From positions 1,798,001 to 1,862,000 of the forward strand of contig CAVUWY010000002.1 of assembly GCA_963745405.1 (NCBI GenBank): DNA of 64,000 nucleotides, given 5' to 3'. This DNA is from C-114 sp963745405 (GTDB lineage Bacteria; Chloroflexota; Limnocylindria; Limnocylindrales; CSP1-4). The position numbers were made by a program, and so were the translations under genes. This document shows, piece by piece, positions 40,133 to 47,594 of the stretch (positions are counted from its first letter, which is position 1; every line of letters starts with the position of its first letter). Under the pieces are notes generated by a model. The model saw only the letters and a list, made by a program, of their open reading frames with translations, did not search any database and was not told the origin of the DNA.

Positions 40133-40732
40133 ATGCATCGCCCCCGCCCCCTCGCCCTTTTGCGAGGCTCGATCGGTCTGTCGGCCATCCTCGCGCTGGC
40201 CGCCGGCTGCAGCGCCGCAGCGACGGTCGCACCATCGAGTCCCAGCCCTGCCGCCATGGCCGAGGACAGTGCGATGCCCTCAACGTCGGCGATGGCCGAA
40301 AGCAGTGCCATGCCGTCGGCGTCGGCCATGATGGAGCACAGCGCCATGCCCTCCGGGTCGGCGATGGCGGAGAACAGCGCGATGCCCAGCGCGGCTGCAC
40401 CGGTGGCCACCGGCACGTTCCACAACGTCGACGGTACCGCTGCGGGCACTGCCGCCCTGTACCACAACACCGACGGCACGTTCACGATCACCTTCGAGGA
40501 CTTCGCGGCCGCCAGTGCCGCCGGAGCGCATGTCGTGCTCGTCACGAACAAGGACGTCGCCAAGGACAGCGACGTGAACAAGGCGACCATCGTCGACCTC
40601 GGGCCGCTCACGGGCACGACCGGCATGCAGGAGTACAAAGTCCCGGCGTCGGCCGACGCGATGACCTTCCACACGGTCGTGCTGTGGGATACCGGCATGG
40701 CGCACGCGATCGCAGCGGCGCCGCTCCAGTAG
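40133..40732 (+). CDS. DM13-domain lipoprotein with Met-rich repeats
   Basis: 199 aa. The signal peptide ends in lipobox LAAGC. A linker carries four tandem units of the type ESSAMPSxSAMAE (residues about 38-85). The DM13 domain follows: GTFHNVDGTAAGTAALYHNT, GTFTITFEDFAAASAAGAHV, VLVTNKDVAKDSD and VPASADAMTFHTVVLWDTGM. DM13 is linked to electron transfer or adhesion at the cell surface. The Met-rich repeat could bind copper, an inference. The ATG at 40133 has AAGGAG upstream. It leads an operon with a two-component system. Confidence 0.9.
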   Translation: MHRPRPLALLRGSIGLSAILALAAGCSAAATVAPSSPSPAAMAEDSAMPSTSAMAESSAMPSASAMMEHSAMPSGSAMAENSAMPSAAAPVATGTFHNVDGTAAGTAALYHNTDGTFTITFEDFAAASAAGAHVVLVTNKDVAKDSDVNKATIVDLGPLTGTTGMQEYKVPASADAMTFHTVVLWDTGMAHAIAAAPLQ

Positions 40733-40771
40733 TACTGGCCGGCGCGGGCCGGCCCGGGCCTCGCGGATACG

Positions 40772-41579
40772 ATGCGTGCGATGGCGGCAACAACGGCACC
40801 ACGGGACCGGCCCATCCTTGTCGTCGACGACGACGCCAAGATCGTCCGACTCGTGCGGATGTACCTCGAGCGTGAGCAGTATCGGGTCGTCGAGGCCGCG
40901 GACGGCCCCGGCGCCCTGGCCGCCATCGCCGAGCACGACCCCGCGCTTGTCGTGCTCGATCTCATGATCCCCGAGATCGACGGGCTGGCGATCATCCGGG
41001 CGGTCCGCGACCGTGCCGACACACCGATCATCATCCTGTCGGCGCGCGGCACGACCCGCGACCGCATCGAGGGGCTGAGCCTCGGCGCCGACGACTATGT
41101 CGCCAAGCCGTTCTCGCCCGCGGAGCTCGTGGTCCGGGTCCGCCGGGTCCTCGCCCGCACGGGGGGCCGCACGCGATCCGACCCGGAACCGATCCTTGAG
41201 CACGGCGGCCTCGTGGTCGACCGGGCTCGGCGCACCGTGGCGGTCGATGGTCGGCCGGTCGCGCTCACTCCGGTCGAGTCGGTCCTCCTCGTCGACGCTC
41301 CTCGAAGCCGACGGCCGGGTTCTCAGCCGGGATCAGCTCCTCGATGCGATCTACGGCCTTGACGCGGCGGACGTGCTCGACCGGACCATCGACGTCCACG
41401 TCGGGCGGCTACGAGACAAGCTGGGCGATGCTGCGGCAACACCGCGGTTCATCGCGACGGTCCGCGGCGTCGGGTACCGGGTCCTGTCGGCGCCGGCCGC
41501 GGGCGGGGGCCACGACCTGGCCGCGGGCGGGGGCCACTACCTGGCTGCGGTCATCGCATCCCGGGTCGAGGAACGTTGA
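40772..41579 (+). CDS. OmpR-family response regulator (one frame break)
   Basis: The receiver domain reads ILVVDDDAKIVRLVRMYLER, with phospho-acceptor Asp in VVLDLMIPEID, then IIILSARG and YVAKPFSPAELVVRVRRVLA. The DNA-binding winged helix is split between frames: VDGRPVALTPVESVLL ends in one frame, and TLLEADGRVLSRDQLLDAIY, DRTIDVHVGRLRDKLG, FIATVRGVGYRVL continue in the next. A single extra base near 41290 explains it. A C-terminal repeat AGGGHxLA occurs twice. Read through, it is about 268 aa. The ATG at 40781 is an alternative start. The stop at 41577-41579 overlaps the kinase ATG. Confidence 0.88.
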
Positions 41580-42655
41580 TGCGGCGTCCGAGTTGGACTC
41601 GCGGCGTCGGCTTCCGTATCGCCGCCGCGGCGATCGGCACGACCGCCGTCGGCGTCGGGATCGTCGCTCTCGGCATCCTCATCGTCGGAGCGGATACGTT
41701 CGCCCGGCTCATGGCCGAGCATGGGAGCAGCGCCGACGAGGCCCACGCGATGTTCGATGAGTCGATCACCGTGGTGCTCGTCGTCGCGGTCCTCGCCGCC
41801 ATCGTCGCAGCAGTCGCCGTTGCGACCCTTCTCGGGAGCCGCCTTGCCCGTCCGCTCGGCGAGATCGGACGAGCGGCCCGGCGGATCGCCGCCGGCGACT
41901 ATCGAGCGCGCGTCCCGCGGGAAGGACCTGACGAGATCGCGAGCCTCGCCGATTCCTTCAACCAGATGGCCGCGAGCCTCGAGGAAGGCGAGCGAATGCG
42001 GCGGGATTTCATCGCCAATGCGGCCCACGAGCTGCGGACGCCACTGACCAACCTCAAGGGGTATCTGGAAGGCCTGCGTGAGGGCGTCATCGCGGCCGAC
42101 GAGTCCACGTTCGTGTCGCTCTCCGAGGAGGTCGAGCGGCTCGTCCGCCTCGCCGCGTCGCTCGACACGCTTGCTGCTGGGGACGCTGGTACGGTGCCCG
42201 CGCACCTCGTCGAGTTCGACCTCAGCGAGGCGATCCGCTCCGCGGTCGACTTGGCCGGCCCAAGCCTCGAGCGGGCCGGGGTCGCGCTCGAACTCGAGCT
42301 GCCCGAGCGGCTTCCCGTGCGCGCCGATGCCGACGGGCTTGCCCAGGTCCTCGGCAACCTCCTCCAGAATGCGTGCCGGTATACGCCGGCTGGGGGCCGA
42401 GTGACCGTCCGTGCGGAGCGACGACCACAGGACGTTCTCGTGAGCGTCGTGAACACCGGGTCGGCCATCCCGCCGGCCGACCTGCCGCACGTGTTCGAGC
42501 GCTTCTACCGGGTCGACAAGTCGCGCGACAGGAACCACGGCGGGGCGGGGATCGGGTTGGCCATCGTCAAGCAGCTCGTCGAGTCGGTCGGCGGGAGTGT
42601 CGGGGTCGAGTCCGGTGGCGAGCGAACCCGCGTCTGGTTCAGCCTGCCGGCCTGA
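41579..42655 (+). CDS. Sensor histidine kinase
   Basis: 358 aa. Two membrane helices (about 12-37 and 63-88) enclose a very short external loop of about 25 residues, so the kinase may sense within the membrane. A HAMP domain follows (SRLARPLGEIGRAARRIAAG), then the H box DFIANAAHELRTPLTNLKGY with the phosphorylated His, N box NLLQNACRYTP, F/G boxes VFERFYRVDKSR and GAGIGLAIVKQLVES. The ATG at 41579 overlaps the regulator stop. It probably detects redox or metal stress in the envelope, judged only from its neighbours. Confidence 0.93.
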   Translation: MRRPSWTRGVGFRIAAAAIGTTAVGVGIVALGILIVGADTFARLMAEHGSSADEAHAMFDESITVVLVVAVLAAIVAAVAVATLLGSRLARPLGEIGRAARRIAAGDYRARVPREGPDEIASLADSFNQMAASLEEGERMRRDFIANAAHELRTPLTNLKGYLEGLREGVIAADESTFVSLSEEVERLVRLAASLDTLAAGDAGTVPAHLVEFDLSEAIRSAVDLAGPSLERAGVALELELPERLPVRADADGLAQVLGNLLQNACRYTPAGGRVTVRAERRPQDVLVSVVNTGSAIPPADLPHVFERFYRVDKSRDRNHGGAGIGLAIVKQLVESVGGSVGVESGGERTRVWFSLPA

Positions 42656-42682
42656 GGGAACGCGGCCCGAGCGCGGCGGGCC

Positions 42683-42698
42683 CGTCATCGTCCTGTCA
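42683..42698 (+). promoter_or_regulatory. Candidate response-regulator site CGTCATCGTCCTGTCA
   Basis: Matches 14 of 16 bases of the site at 40065-40080, with the same 11-base spacing of YGTCA half-sites. It is 24 bases before the CcdA-thioredoxin start. An AT-rich AATATCAC lies just before the ATG and may hold the -10 box, placing the repeat in the -35 area. Confidence 0.5.
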
Positions 42699-42721
42699 CG
42701 CGCTCGGTCGAATATCACACG

Positions 42722-44035
42722 ATGCTCGTCGTGCTCGGTTTCGCGTTCGTCGCGGGGATCCTGACGATCCTCGCACCGTGCACGCTCCCGGTCGTTCCTC
42801 TGGTCCTCGGCGCATCGTCGACCGGCGGGCGGCGCCGGATACTTGGCATCTTCGTCGGCTTCGGCGGTGCGTTCGTGATCGTCACCGTCGTGCTCGCCTC
42901 CGTCCTTGCCGGCGCAGGCCTCACGACCGACCGCCTGCGGGTGGCGAGCGCCCTGTTCCTCGCGCTCGTCGGCCTGACGCTCGCGCTAGCGCCGATCGGG
43001 AGGTGGACCGAACGTCGACTCGCCCCGTGGGCCCAGCTCGGCACGAGGCTCGTCGGCGAGCAGTCGGCCGACGGGTTCGTCGGCGGGATCGTCCTCGGCG
43101 GCAGCATCGGCCTGCTCTGGGCGCCATGCGTCGGTCCGATCATGGCCGGCGTCATCGCCGTCGCCGTGATCCACGGGCCGAGCCCCGAGACCGTGGCTGT
43201 GGCGCTCGCGTATGTGGCCGGAGCCATCGTGCCGCTGTCGTTCGTCGCGCGGTGGGGTCGGCGAGCGAGCGATGCCATCGGCCGGAGCGCACGGCGGGCG
43301 AGACTGCGCCAGGGATTCGGCTCGGCGATGGTCGTGTCCGCCTTGCTCATCGTGAGCGGCCTCGACCTCACGATCGAGAACGGCGTCGTCGCCGCCCTGC
43401 CGCCCGGTTGGAGTGGCGTCCTCGCCGGAGTCGAACAGCAACCGGGCATCCAGCAGGAGATCGACATGCTTCGAACCGAACCATCCTCTGCGCCCGGTGG
43501 CGAAGGGCTCGGGCTGGCCGCGGGCACCGAGAACCCGGCGGCCCTCCCCGCTCCCGTCGGCACTTCACTGCCGTCGGAGGTCGCCCTCGAGGCTCTGGGA
43601 CCCGCGCCCGAGTTCACCGGTATCGACGCGTGGATCAATACCGACCCGCTCACGATGGGATCGCTCCGCGGGAAGGTCGTCCTGGTCGAGTTCTGGACCT
43701 TCGGCTGCATCAACTGCATCCACGTCCAGCCGTACGTGAAGGCCTGGTACGACCGGTATGCTTCGGCCGGCCTCTTGGTCGTCGGTGTCCATACCCCCGA
43801 GCTCTCGTTCGAGCGAGACCTCGCCAACGTGCGGGACGCAGTGGCCAAGGCCGACATCCGATTTCCCGTCGCCTTCGATCCCTCTTTCGCGACGTGGAAC
43901 GCCTATCGCAATGGCTATTGGCCGGCGTTCTACTTCATCGACCGAGCCGGCAAGATCCGTCACGCGCACATCGGTGAGGGCGACTACGAAGGCTCGGAGC
44001 AGGTGATCCGCGAGCTGCTCGCGGGAGATGGGTGA
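42722..44035 (+). CDS. CcdA/DipZ-type membrane thiol transporter fused to a thioredoxin-like domain
   Basis: 437 aa. Residues 1-220 form a six-helix CcdA domain with the paired cysteines LAPCTLPVVPLV and WAPCVGPIMAGV that carry electrons across the membrane. A linker of about 70 residues follows. Residues 300-437 are a TlpA/AhpC-like thioredoxin fold with active site WTFGCINCIHVQPY (CxxC) and partner strands GLLVVGVHTPEL and YWPAFYFIDRAGKIRHAHIG. This is the DipZ arrangement of mycobacteria. It would reduce extracytoplasmic disulfides or repair oxidised proteins, fitting the neighbouring molybdoenzyme and DM13 protein. Confidence 0.94.
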   Translation: MLVVLGFAFVAGILTILAPCTLPVVPLVLGASSTGGRRRILGIFVGFGGAFVIVTVVLASVLAGAGLTTDRLRVASALFLALVGLTLALAPIGRWTERRLAPWAQLGTRLVGEQSADGFVGGIVLGGSIGLLWAPCVGPIMAGVIAVAVIHGPSPETVAVALAYVAGAIVPLSFVARWGRRASDAIGRSARRARLRQGFGSAMVVSALLIVSGLDLTIENGVVAALPPGWSGVLAGVEQQPGIQQEIDMLRTEPSSAPGGEGLGLAAGTENPAALPAPVGTSLPSEVALEALGPAPEFTGIDAWINTDPLTMGSLRGKVVLVEFWTFGCINCIHVQPYVKAWYDRYASAGLLVVGVHTPELSFERDLANVRDAVAKADIRFPVAFDPSFATWNAYRNGYWPAFYFIDRAGKIRHAHIGEGDYEGSEQVIRELLAGDG

Positions 44036-44090
44036 CCGACCGCCCAGTCGCACGACGGGGGCTCCACCGCGGTGTCTCAACGGCGAAATC

Positions 44091-44115
44091 GTGCTGGCGC
44101 AGCAGGATGTCGGTT
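44091..44115 (-). repeat. Hairpin-family copy, reverse orientation
   Basis: On the minus strand it reads CCGACATCCTGCTGCGCCAG. It is the only copy seen in the opposite orientation to the rest. It lies in the 319-base gap between the CcdA-thioredoxin stop and lhgO; nothing else in that gap is recognised. Confidence 0.45.
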
Positions 44116-44354
44116 GTCTTCGCTTGGTCGGAAGCTGGACCTCGTCCGCCGCGTTCCCGCCCCAGACCTTGTCCGAGGCGCTCGACCACTTCGAGCGAGA
44201 CGAGATCGCGCAACGAGCGCGCGGTCGGGCTTTGCCTTGAGGTTCCTCCGGATCAAGATAGCTGAGTGTGCTACCACAACGCGGTCAGCAGTTGGGAAGT
44301 TGACGGGTACGTTACCGGGCAGGTCGTGAACGTCGTTGCGGGGTGGTTGGCGGC

Positions 44355-45575
44355 ATGACGAGCACCAGGAGTGACCTGAGCGTCGGCATCATCGGCGCAG
44401 GGATCGTCGGGCTCACCGTCGCATACGAAGTCATCCGGCGCTATCCGGGAGCCCGCGTCACGGTCCTCGAAAAGGAGAACCGCGTTGCTGCCCACCAGAC
44501 GGGGCACAACAGCGGTGTCGTCCACGCCGGGCTCTATTACAAGCCGGGTTCGCTCAAGGCGACGCTCTGCCGGCGGGGTGGCCCACAGCTGCGGGACTTC
44601 TGCCAGGAGCATGGGATCGCGTACCGAGAGCTTGGGAAACTGGTCGTCGCCCTCGACGAGCGGGAGCTCGCCGCCCTGGCGGATATCGAGCAGCGCGCTC
44701 GAGCGAACCAGGTCCCGGACCTCGTTCGCCTGGACAGATCCGGCCTCCACGAGATCGAGCCGCATGTGGCGGGACTCGCGGCGCTCCATTCGCCGCACAC
44801 GGCCGTCGTGGACTACGTGCGCGTCAGCGAGGTCTTGGCCGAGCAAATAAGGGGGGCCGGAGGCCAGGTCCTGCTGTCGAGCCCGGTCAGCAGCATCTCG
44901 GAGCGCGGGGATCGAGTCACCCTCGCCACTCCTGGAGGCCCACTCTCCTTCGATCACGTCGTCGCGTGCGCGGGCCTATCGAGCGATGGCGTGTCCCGCA
45001 TGGCCGGTCCCCGTGACGATCTCAAGATCATCCCGTTCCGGGGCGAGTACTTCGAACTCAACGCGCAGACCGCCAAACTGGTCAACGGACTCGTCTACCC
45101 GGTCCCCGATCCTCGGTATCCCTTCCTCGGCGTGCATCTCACTCGGGACATCCACGGCCTGGTGCATGTAGGCCCGAACGCGGTGCTTGCGATGGCGCTC
45201 GAGGGCTATCGACGCCGTGACGTCAGTCTTCGCGACCTCCGCGAGATGGCCACCTGGCCGGGCTTCCGGCATCTGGCCGCCCAGCACTGGCGAAGCGGGA
45301 TCAGCGAAATGGTGGGCTCGTTCTCGCGCCGCGCATTCGCCACGCGGGTGCGTCGCTACCTGCCTGCCGTGTCGGCCTCGGACATGACGCCGATCCCCGC
45401 GGGCGTACGTGCCCAGGCGGTCGACCGGCGTGGAGCACTCGTGGATGACTTCGCCCTGCAGCATCTCGGCCGCGTGCTGGTCGTGCGCAATGCCCCGTCG
45501 CCGGCGGCGACTTCGAGCTTTGCCATCGCCGAGCACCTCGTTACCGAGGCATTCCGGATGAGCCGTGTGTTGTGA
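44355..45575 (+). CDS. lhgO: L-2-hydroxyglutarate oxidase
   Basis: FAD-dependent enzyme of the DAO superfamily, about 406 aa. The N-terminal motif is VGIIGAGIVGLTVAYEVIRR with KENRVAAHQTGHNSGVVHAG, the highly conserved LhgO/L2HGDH block. Further family stretches are YYKPGSLKATLCRRG, DYVRVSEVLAEQI, IIPFRGEYFEL, VYPVPDPRYPFLGVHLTRDI, GPNAVLA and the C-terminal NAPSPAATSSFAIAEHL. It oxidises L-2-hydroxyglutarate to 2-oxoglutarate and passes electrons to the quinone pool. A GTG at 44343 could add four residues. Monocistronic. Confidence 0.95.
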   Translation: MTSTRSDLSVGIIGAGIVGLTVAYEVIRRYPGARVTVLEKENRVAAHQTGHNSGVVHAGLYYKPGSLKATLCRRGGPQLRDFCQEHGIAYRELGKLVVALDERELAALADIEQRARANQVPDLVRLDRSGLHEIEPHVAGLAALHSPHTAVVDYVRVSEVLAEQIRGAGGQVLLSSPVSSISERGDRVTLATPGGPLSFDHVVACAGLSSDGVSRMAGPRDDLKIIPFRGEYFELNAQTAKLVNGLVYPVPDPRYPFLGVHLTRDIHGLVHVGPNAVLAMALEGYRRRDVSLRDLREMATWPGFRHLAAQHWRSGISEMVGSFSRRAFATRVRRYLPAVSASDMTPIPAGVRAQAVDRRGALVDDFALQHLGRVLVVRNAPSPAATSSFAIAEHLVTEAFRMSRVL

Positions 45576-45753
45576 CACCTGAGGGCCCCGCGCAGCCTGA
45601 GCCCTCATGGAGGGCCGGAGAGATCACTCGCGGTCAGGGCGCGAGACCGTACTGAGACCGCGCGAGATCGGCGGCCTCGTCGAGCTATCCCACGCCAGCA
45701 TGGGCGAGCGCTTCCGCTGGGCTGGAGTAGCGGGCGGTCGACCGGTCGAGTAT

Positions 45754-45777
45754 CCTTACATCACTGAAAGTGTAAGG
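45754..45777 (+). promoter_or_regulatory. Operator-like palindrome over the VapB ribosome site
   Basis: CCTTACA (45754-45760) and TGTAAGG (45771-45777) are exact reverse complements with a 10-base spacer. The right arm runs into AAGGAG, the ribosome site of the antitoxin gene whose ATG is at 45787. Toxin-antitoxin complexes usually autorepress at such sites. A hairpin here could also mask the ribosome site. Confidence 0.6.
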
Positions 45778-45786
45778 AGCGATGCG

Positions 45787-46035
45787 ATGGAAGTCTCGGC
45801 GCGGCTCAGCTCAAAGGGCCAGGTAACGGTGCCGCGTGCGGTCCGAGAGGCGCTGTCGCTCGAGGAAGGGGATCGACTCGTGTTCCGAGTCGAAGGTGAT
45901 CATGCCGTCCTCGCGCGGACCCCGGACCTCTTGGGCCTGGCGGGCTCCGTGAGCGTTCCGGCGGCCAAGCGGGGCACGCCGTGGGCAGACGTCCTGCGCC
46001 AGACGCGGCGGAGCCGGGCCGCCGGGCGACGGTGA
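45787..46035 (+). CDS. AbrB/SpoVT-type antitoxin (VapB-like)
   Basis: 82 aa. The N-terminal swapped-hairpin domain reads VSARLSSKGQVTVPRAVREA, then LSLEEGDRLVFRVEGDHAVL, typical of AbrB-family antitoxins. The C-terminal half is basic and flexible (TPWADVLRQTRRSRAAGRR), expected to wrap the toxin. The long frame from 45607 is rejected because AAGGAG lies seven bases before the ATG at 45787. The stop overlaps the toxin start. Confidence 0.93.
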   Translation: MEVSARLSSKGQVTVPRAVREALSLEEGDRLVFRVEGDHAVLARTPDLLGLAGSVSVPAAKRGTPWADVLRQTRRSRAAGRR

Positions 46036-46427
46036 CCGCGTTCGTCGACACCAACGTCCTCGTCCGTCATATCACCGGCGACCCACCCGCCCAGGCCGCC
46101 CGCGCCAGCCGCTATCTGCGGGTCGCCGATGACCTGCTGCTCCCGGATCTCATCCTCGCCGAGGTGGCCTACGTCCTCGAGTCGTTCTACGAGGCACCGC
46201 GATCGCAAGTGGCCACGACCCTGCGGGCCGTGCTTGCCTTCCCCGCCATCCGCGTCGTCGATCTCGATCTCCTCCAGCGGACGGTCGAGGTCTATGAGGT
46301 CCACCGGCTCGACTTCGCCGATGCCTACCTGGTCGCCAGCGCCGAACGGACTGGGGTCGGGGTCATCGCCTCGTTCGATCGCAGCATCGACAGGGTGCCG
46401 ACGGTCCATCGCGACGAGCCTGGTTGA
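46032..46427 (+). CDS. PIN-domain toxin (VapC-like ribonuclease)
   Basis: 131 aa. The PIN-fold acidic residues are present: AFVDTNVLVRHITGD (first Asp), LLLPDLILAEVAYVLES (Glu), DFADAYLVASAERTG (paired Asp) and IASFDRSIDRVP (last Asp). VapC toxins cleave tRNA or rRNA when freed from the antitoxin. The GTG at 46032 overlaps the antitoxin TGA, the standard coupling of VapBC pairs. Confidence 0.93.
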   Translation: MTAFVDTNVLVRHITGDPPAQAARASRYLRVADDLLLPDLILAEVAYVLESFYEAPRSQVATTLRAVLAFPAIRVVDLDLLQRTVEVYEVHRLDFADAYLVASAERTGVGVIASFDRSIDRVPTVHRDEPG

Positions 46428-46477
46428 GGTCGTCGTGGGCGCGCGCGGCGCGGTTCATCCTTGGCAGGCGAATCGCG

Positions 46478-46526
46478 GGATGTCTTAGCGACATCCTGCC
46501 TGCGCCGCAGACACTCCGCAGCTGAG
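46478..46526. repeat. Hairpin-family copy with tRNA-Gly-like extension
   Basis: GCGACATCCTGCCTGCGCCG (from 46488) continues CAGACACTCCGCAGCTGAG, the closest full-length dispersed match to the antisense of tRNA-Gly. A second inverted repeat, GGATGTC (46478-46484) with GACATCC (46490-46496), overlaps its left end. It lies 60 bases after the VapC stop. The remaining gap to 46888 has no other gene I can support. Confidence 0.65.
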
Positions 46527-46888
46527 ACAGTTCGACTGAGCGGGCGCGTGCACCGACCCGCGACGCTCGAGCCCGCCGCGAGGTCGTGAACCCCGCCGGT
46601 CCGGGCCGGGCCCCGGTACGGGTGCCGCATGACGTCACGATCTCGATCTGTCTGGCAGCACGGATGGCGAACGCCTGAACTCCCCGGCCAGGACCTCGGA
46701 ACGCGACGTCGAGTTAACGTCACCGTCTTGACGGAGTCCCGAGCCGCCTGGAGCTCGCCGAGGAGGCGGCTCCTGGCTCGATCGAGACGATCCTCTTCGG
46801 TGGGGCCGACAGGACGCGACCGGATGTCGGATTCCGACGCCCCTGATCGTCGTAGGGTCGTTAGACGCTGCACAAGAGAGGAGATCCG

Positions 46889-47230
46889 ACGAAATACCTC
46901 ATGTTGGTCGCGGTCGATCCCGACCATACCGACGATGACGCGGCCAGAGCCCCAGCCATCGAGGAGTGGTTCGACCACGTGACCGGAAAGGGTGCCTGGG
47001 TGACCGGTGATCGACTGCGCCCGACGAGTGACGCCACGACGGTTCGCGTCCGCGGTGGCGAGCTCCTGGTGACCGACGGTCCGTTCACGGAATCCAAGGA
47101 ATGGATCGCGGGTTTCGACATCCTCGAGTGCGAAGACCTCGACGCGGCGATCGAGATCGCCGCCAGGCATCCGATGGCGTACACGGGACGCCTCGAACTC
47201 CGTCCGTTCTGGCCCATCGACGAGGACTGA
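46889..47230 (+). CDS. DGPF/YCII-related protein, apparent ACG start
   Basis: 113 aa if read from 46889. The family core is visible: LVTDGPFTESKEWIAGFDIL (the DGPF motif), ECEDLDAAIEIAARHPMAYT, and LELRPFWPIDED. Members nearly always begin MKYLMLV; here the same string is TKYLMLV with ACG at 46889, five bases after AGAGGAG. Either ACG is used, or ATG was lost by mutation or sequence error, or translation begins at the in-frame ATG at 46901, which lacks good spacing. First gene of the ECF42 operon, 12 bases before the next. Confidence 0.88.
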   Translation, partial: TKYLMLVAVDPDHTDDDAARAPAIEEWFDHVTGKGAWVTGDRLRPTSDATTVRVRGGELLVTDGPFTESKEWIAGFDILECEDLDAAIEIAARHPMAYTGRLELRPFWPIDED

Positions 47231-47242
47231 AAGGAGAACCCG

Positions 47243-47590
47243 ATGCGATATGCGATGTTCATCTGCGGCGACCCCGATCACACCGCGGCCGACGAGGCCG
47301 CTGCCCCGGAGATAGCGGACTGGTTCACGTACGCGAACGAACGCAAGCAGTACGTGCAGGGAGTTCGGCTTCAGGAGGTCGACGAGGCCAGGACCGTCCG
47401 GGTCCGCGACGGCGAGCTGCTGGTCACCGACGGGCCGTACACCGAGGCGAGGGAATGGATCGCCGGCTTCGGGATCATCGAGTGCGACACCTTCGACGAA
47501 GCGGTCGAGCTCGCGAGGCGCAACCCGATGGCCTGGGCCGGTCGCATCGAGCTGCGGCCCATCCATTCGATGGGCGGCCCGCACGACTAA
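47243..47590 (+). CDS. DGPF/YCII-related protein
   Basis: 115 aa, a tandem paralogue of the previous gene: MRYAMFICGDPDHTAADEAA, LVTDGPYTEAREWIAGFGII, ECDTFDEAVELARRNPMAWA, IELRPIHSMGG. The conserved Asp and Arg of the YCII fold are retained. AAGGAGAA precedes the ATG. Genes of this family accompany ECF42-type sigma factors with near invariance and are usually their targets; their activity is unknown. Confidence 0.93.
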   Translation: MRYAMFICGDPDHTAADEAAAPEIADWFTYANERKQYVQGVRLQEVDEARTVRVRDGELLVTDGPYTEAREWIAGFGIIECDTFDEAVELARRNPMAWAGRIELRPIHSMGGPHD

Positions 47591-47594
47591 GCCG

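Noticed and set aside
42373..43977. 534-aa plus-strand open frame
   Set aside because: Out-of-frame reading of the kinase end and CcdA-thioredoxin gene, Arg-rich and without domains.
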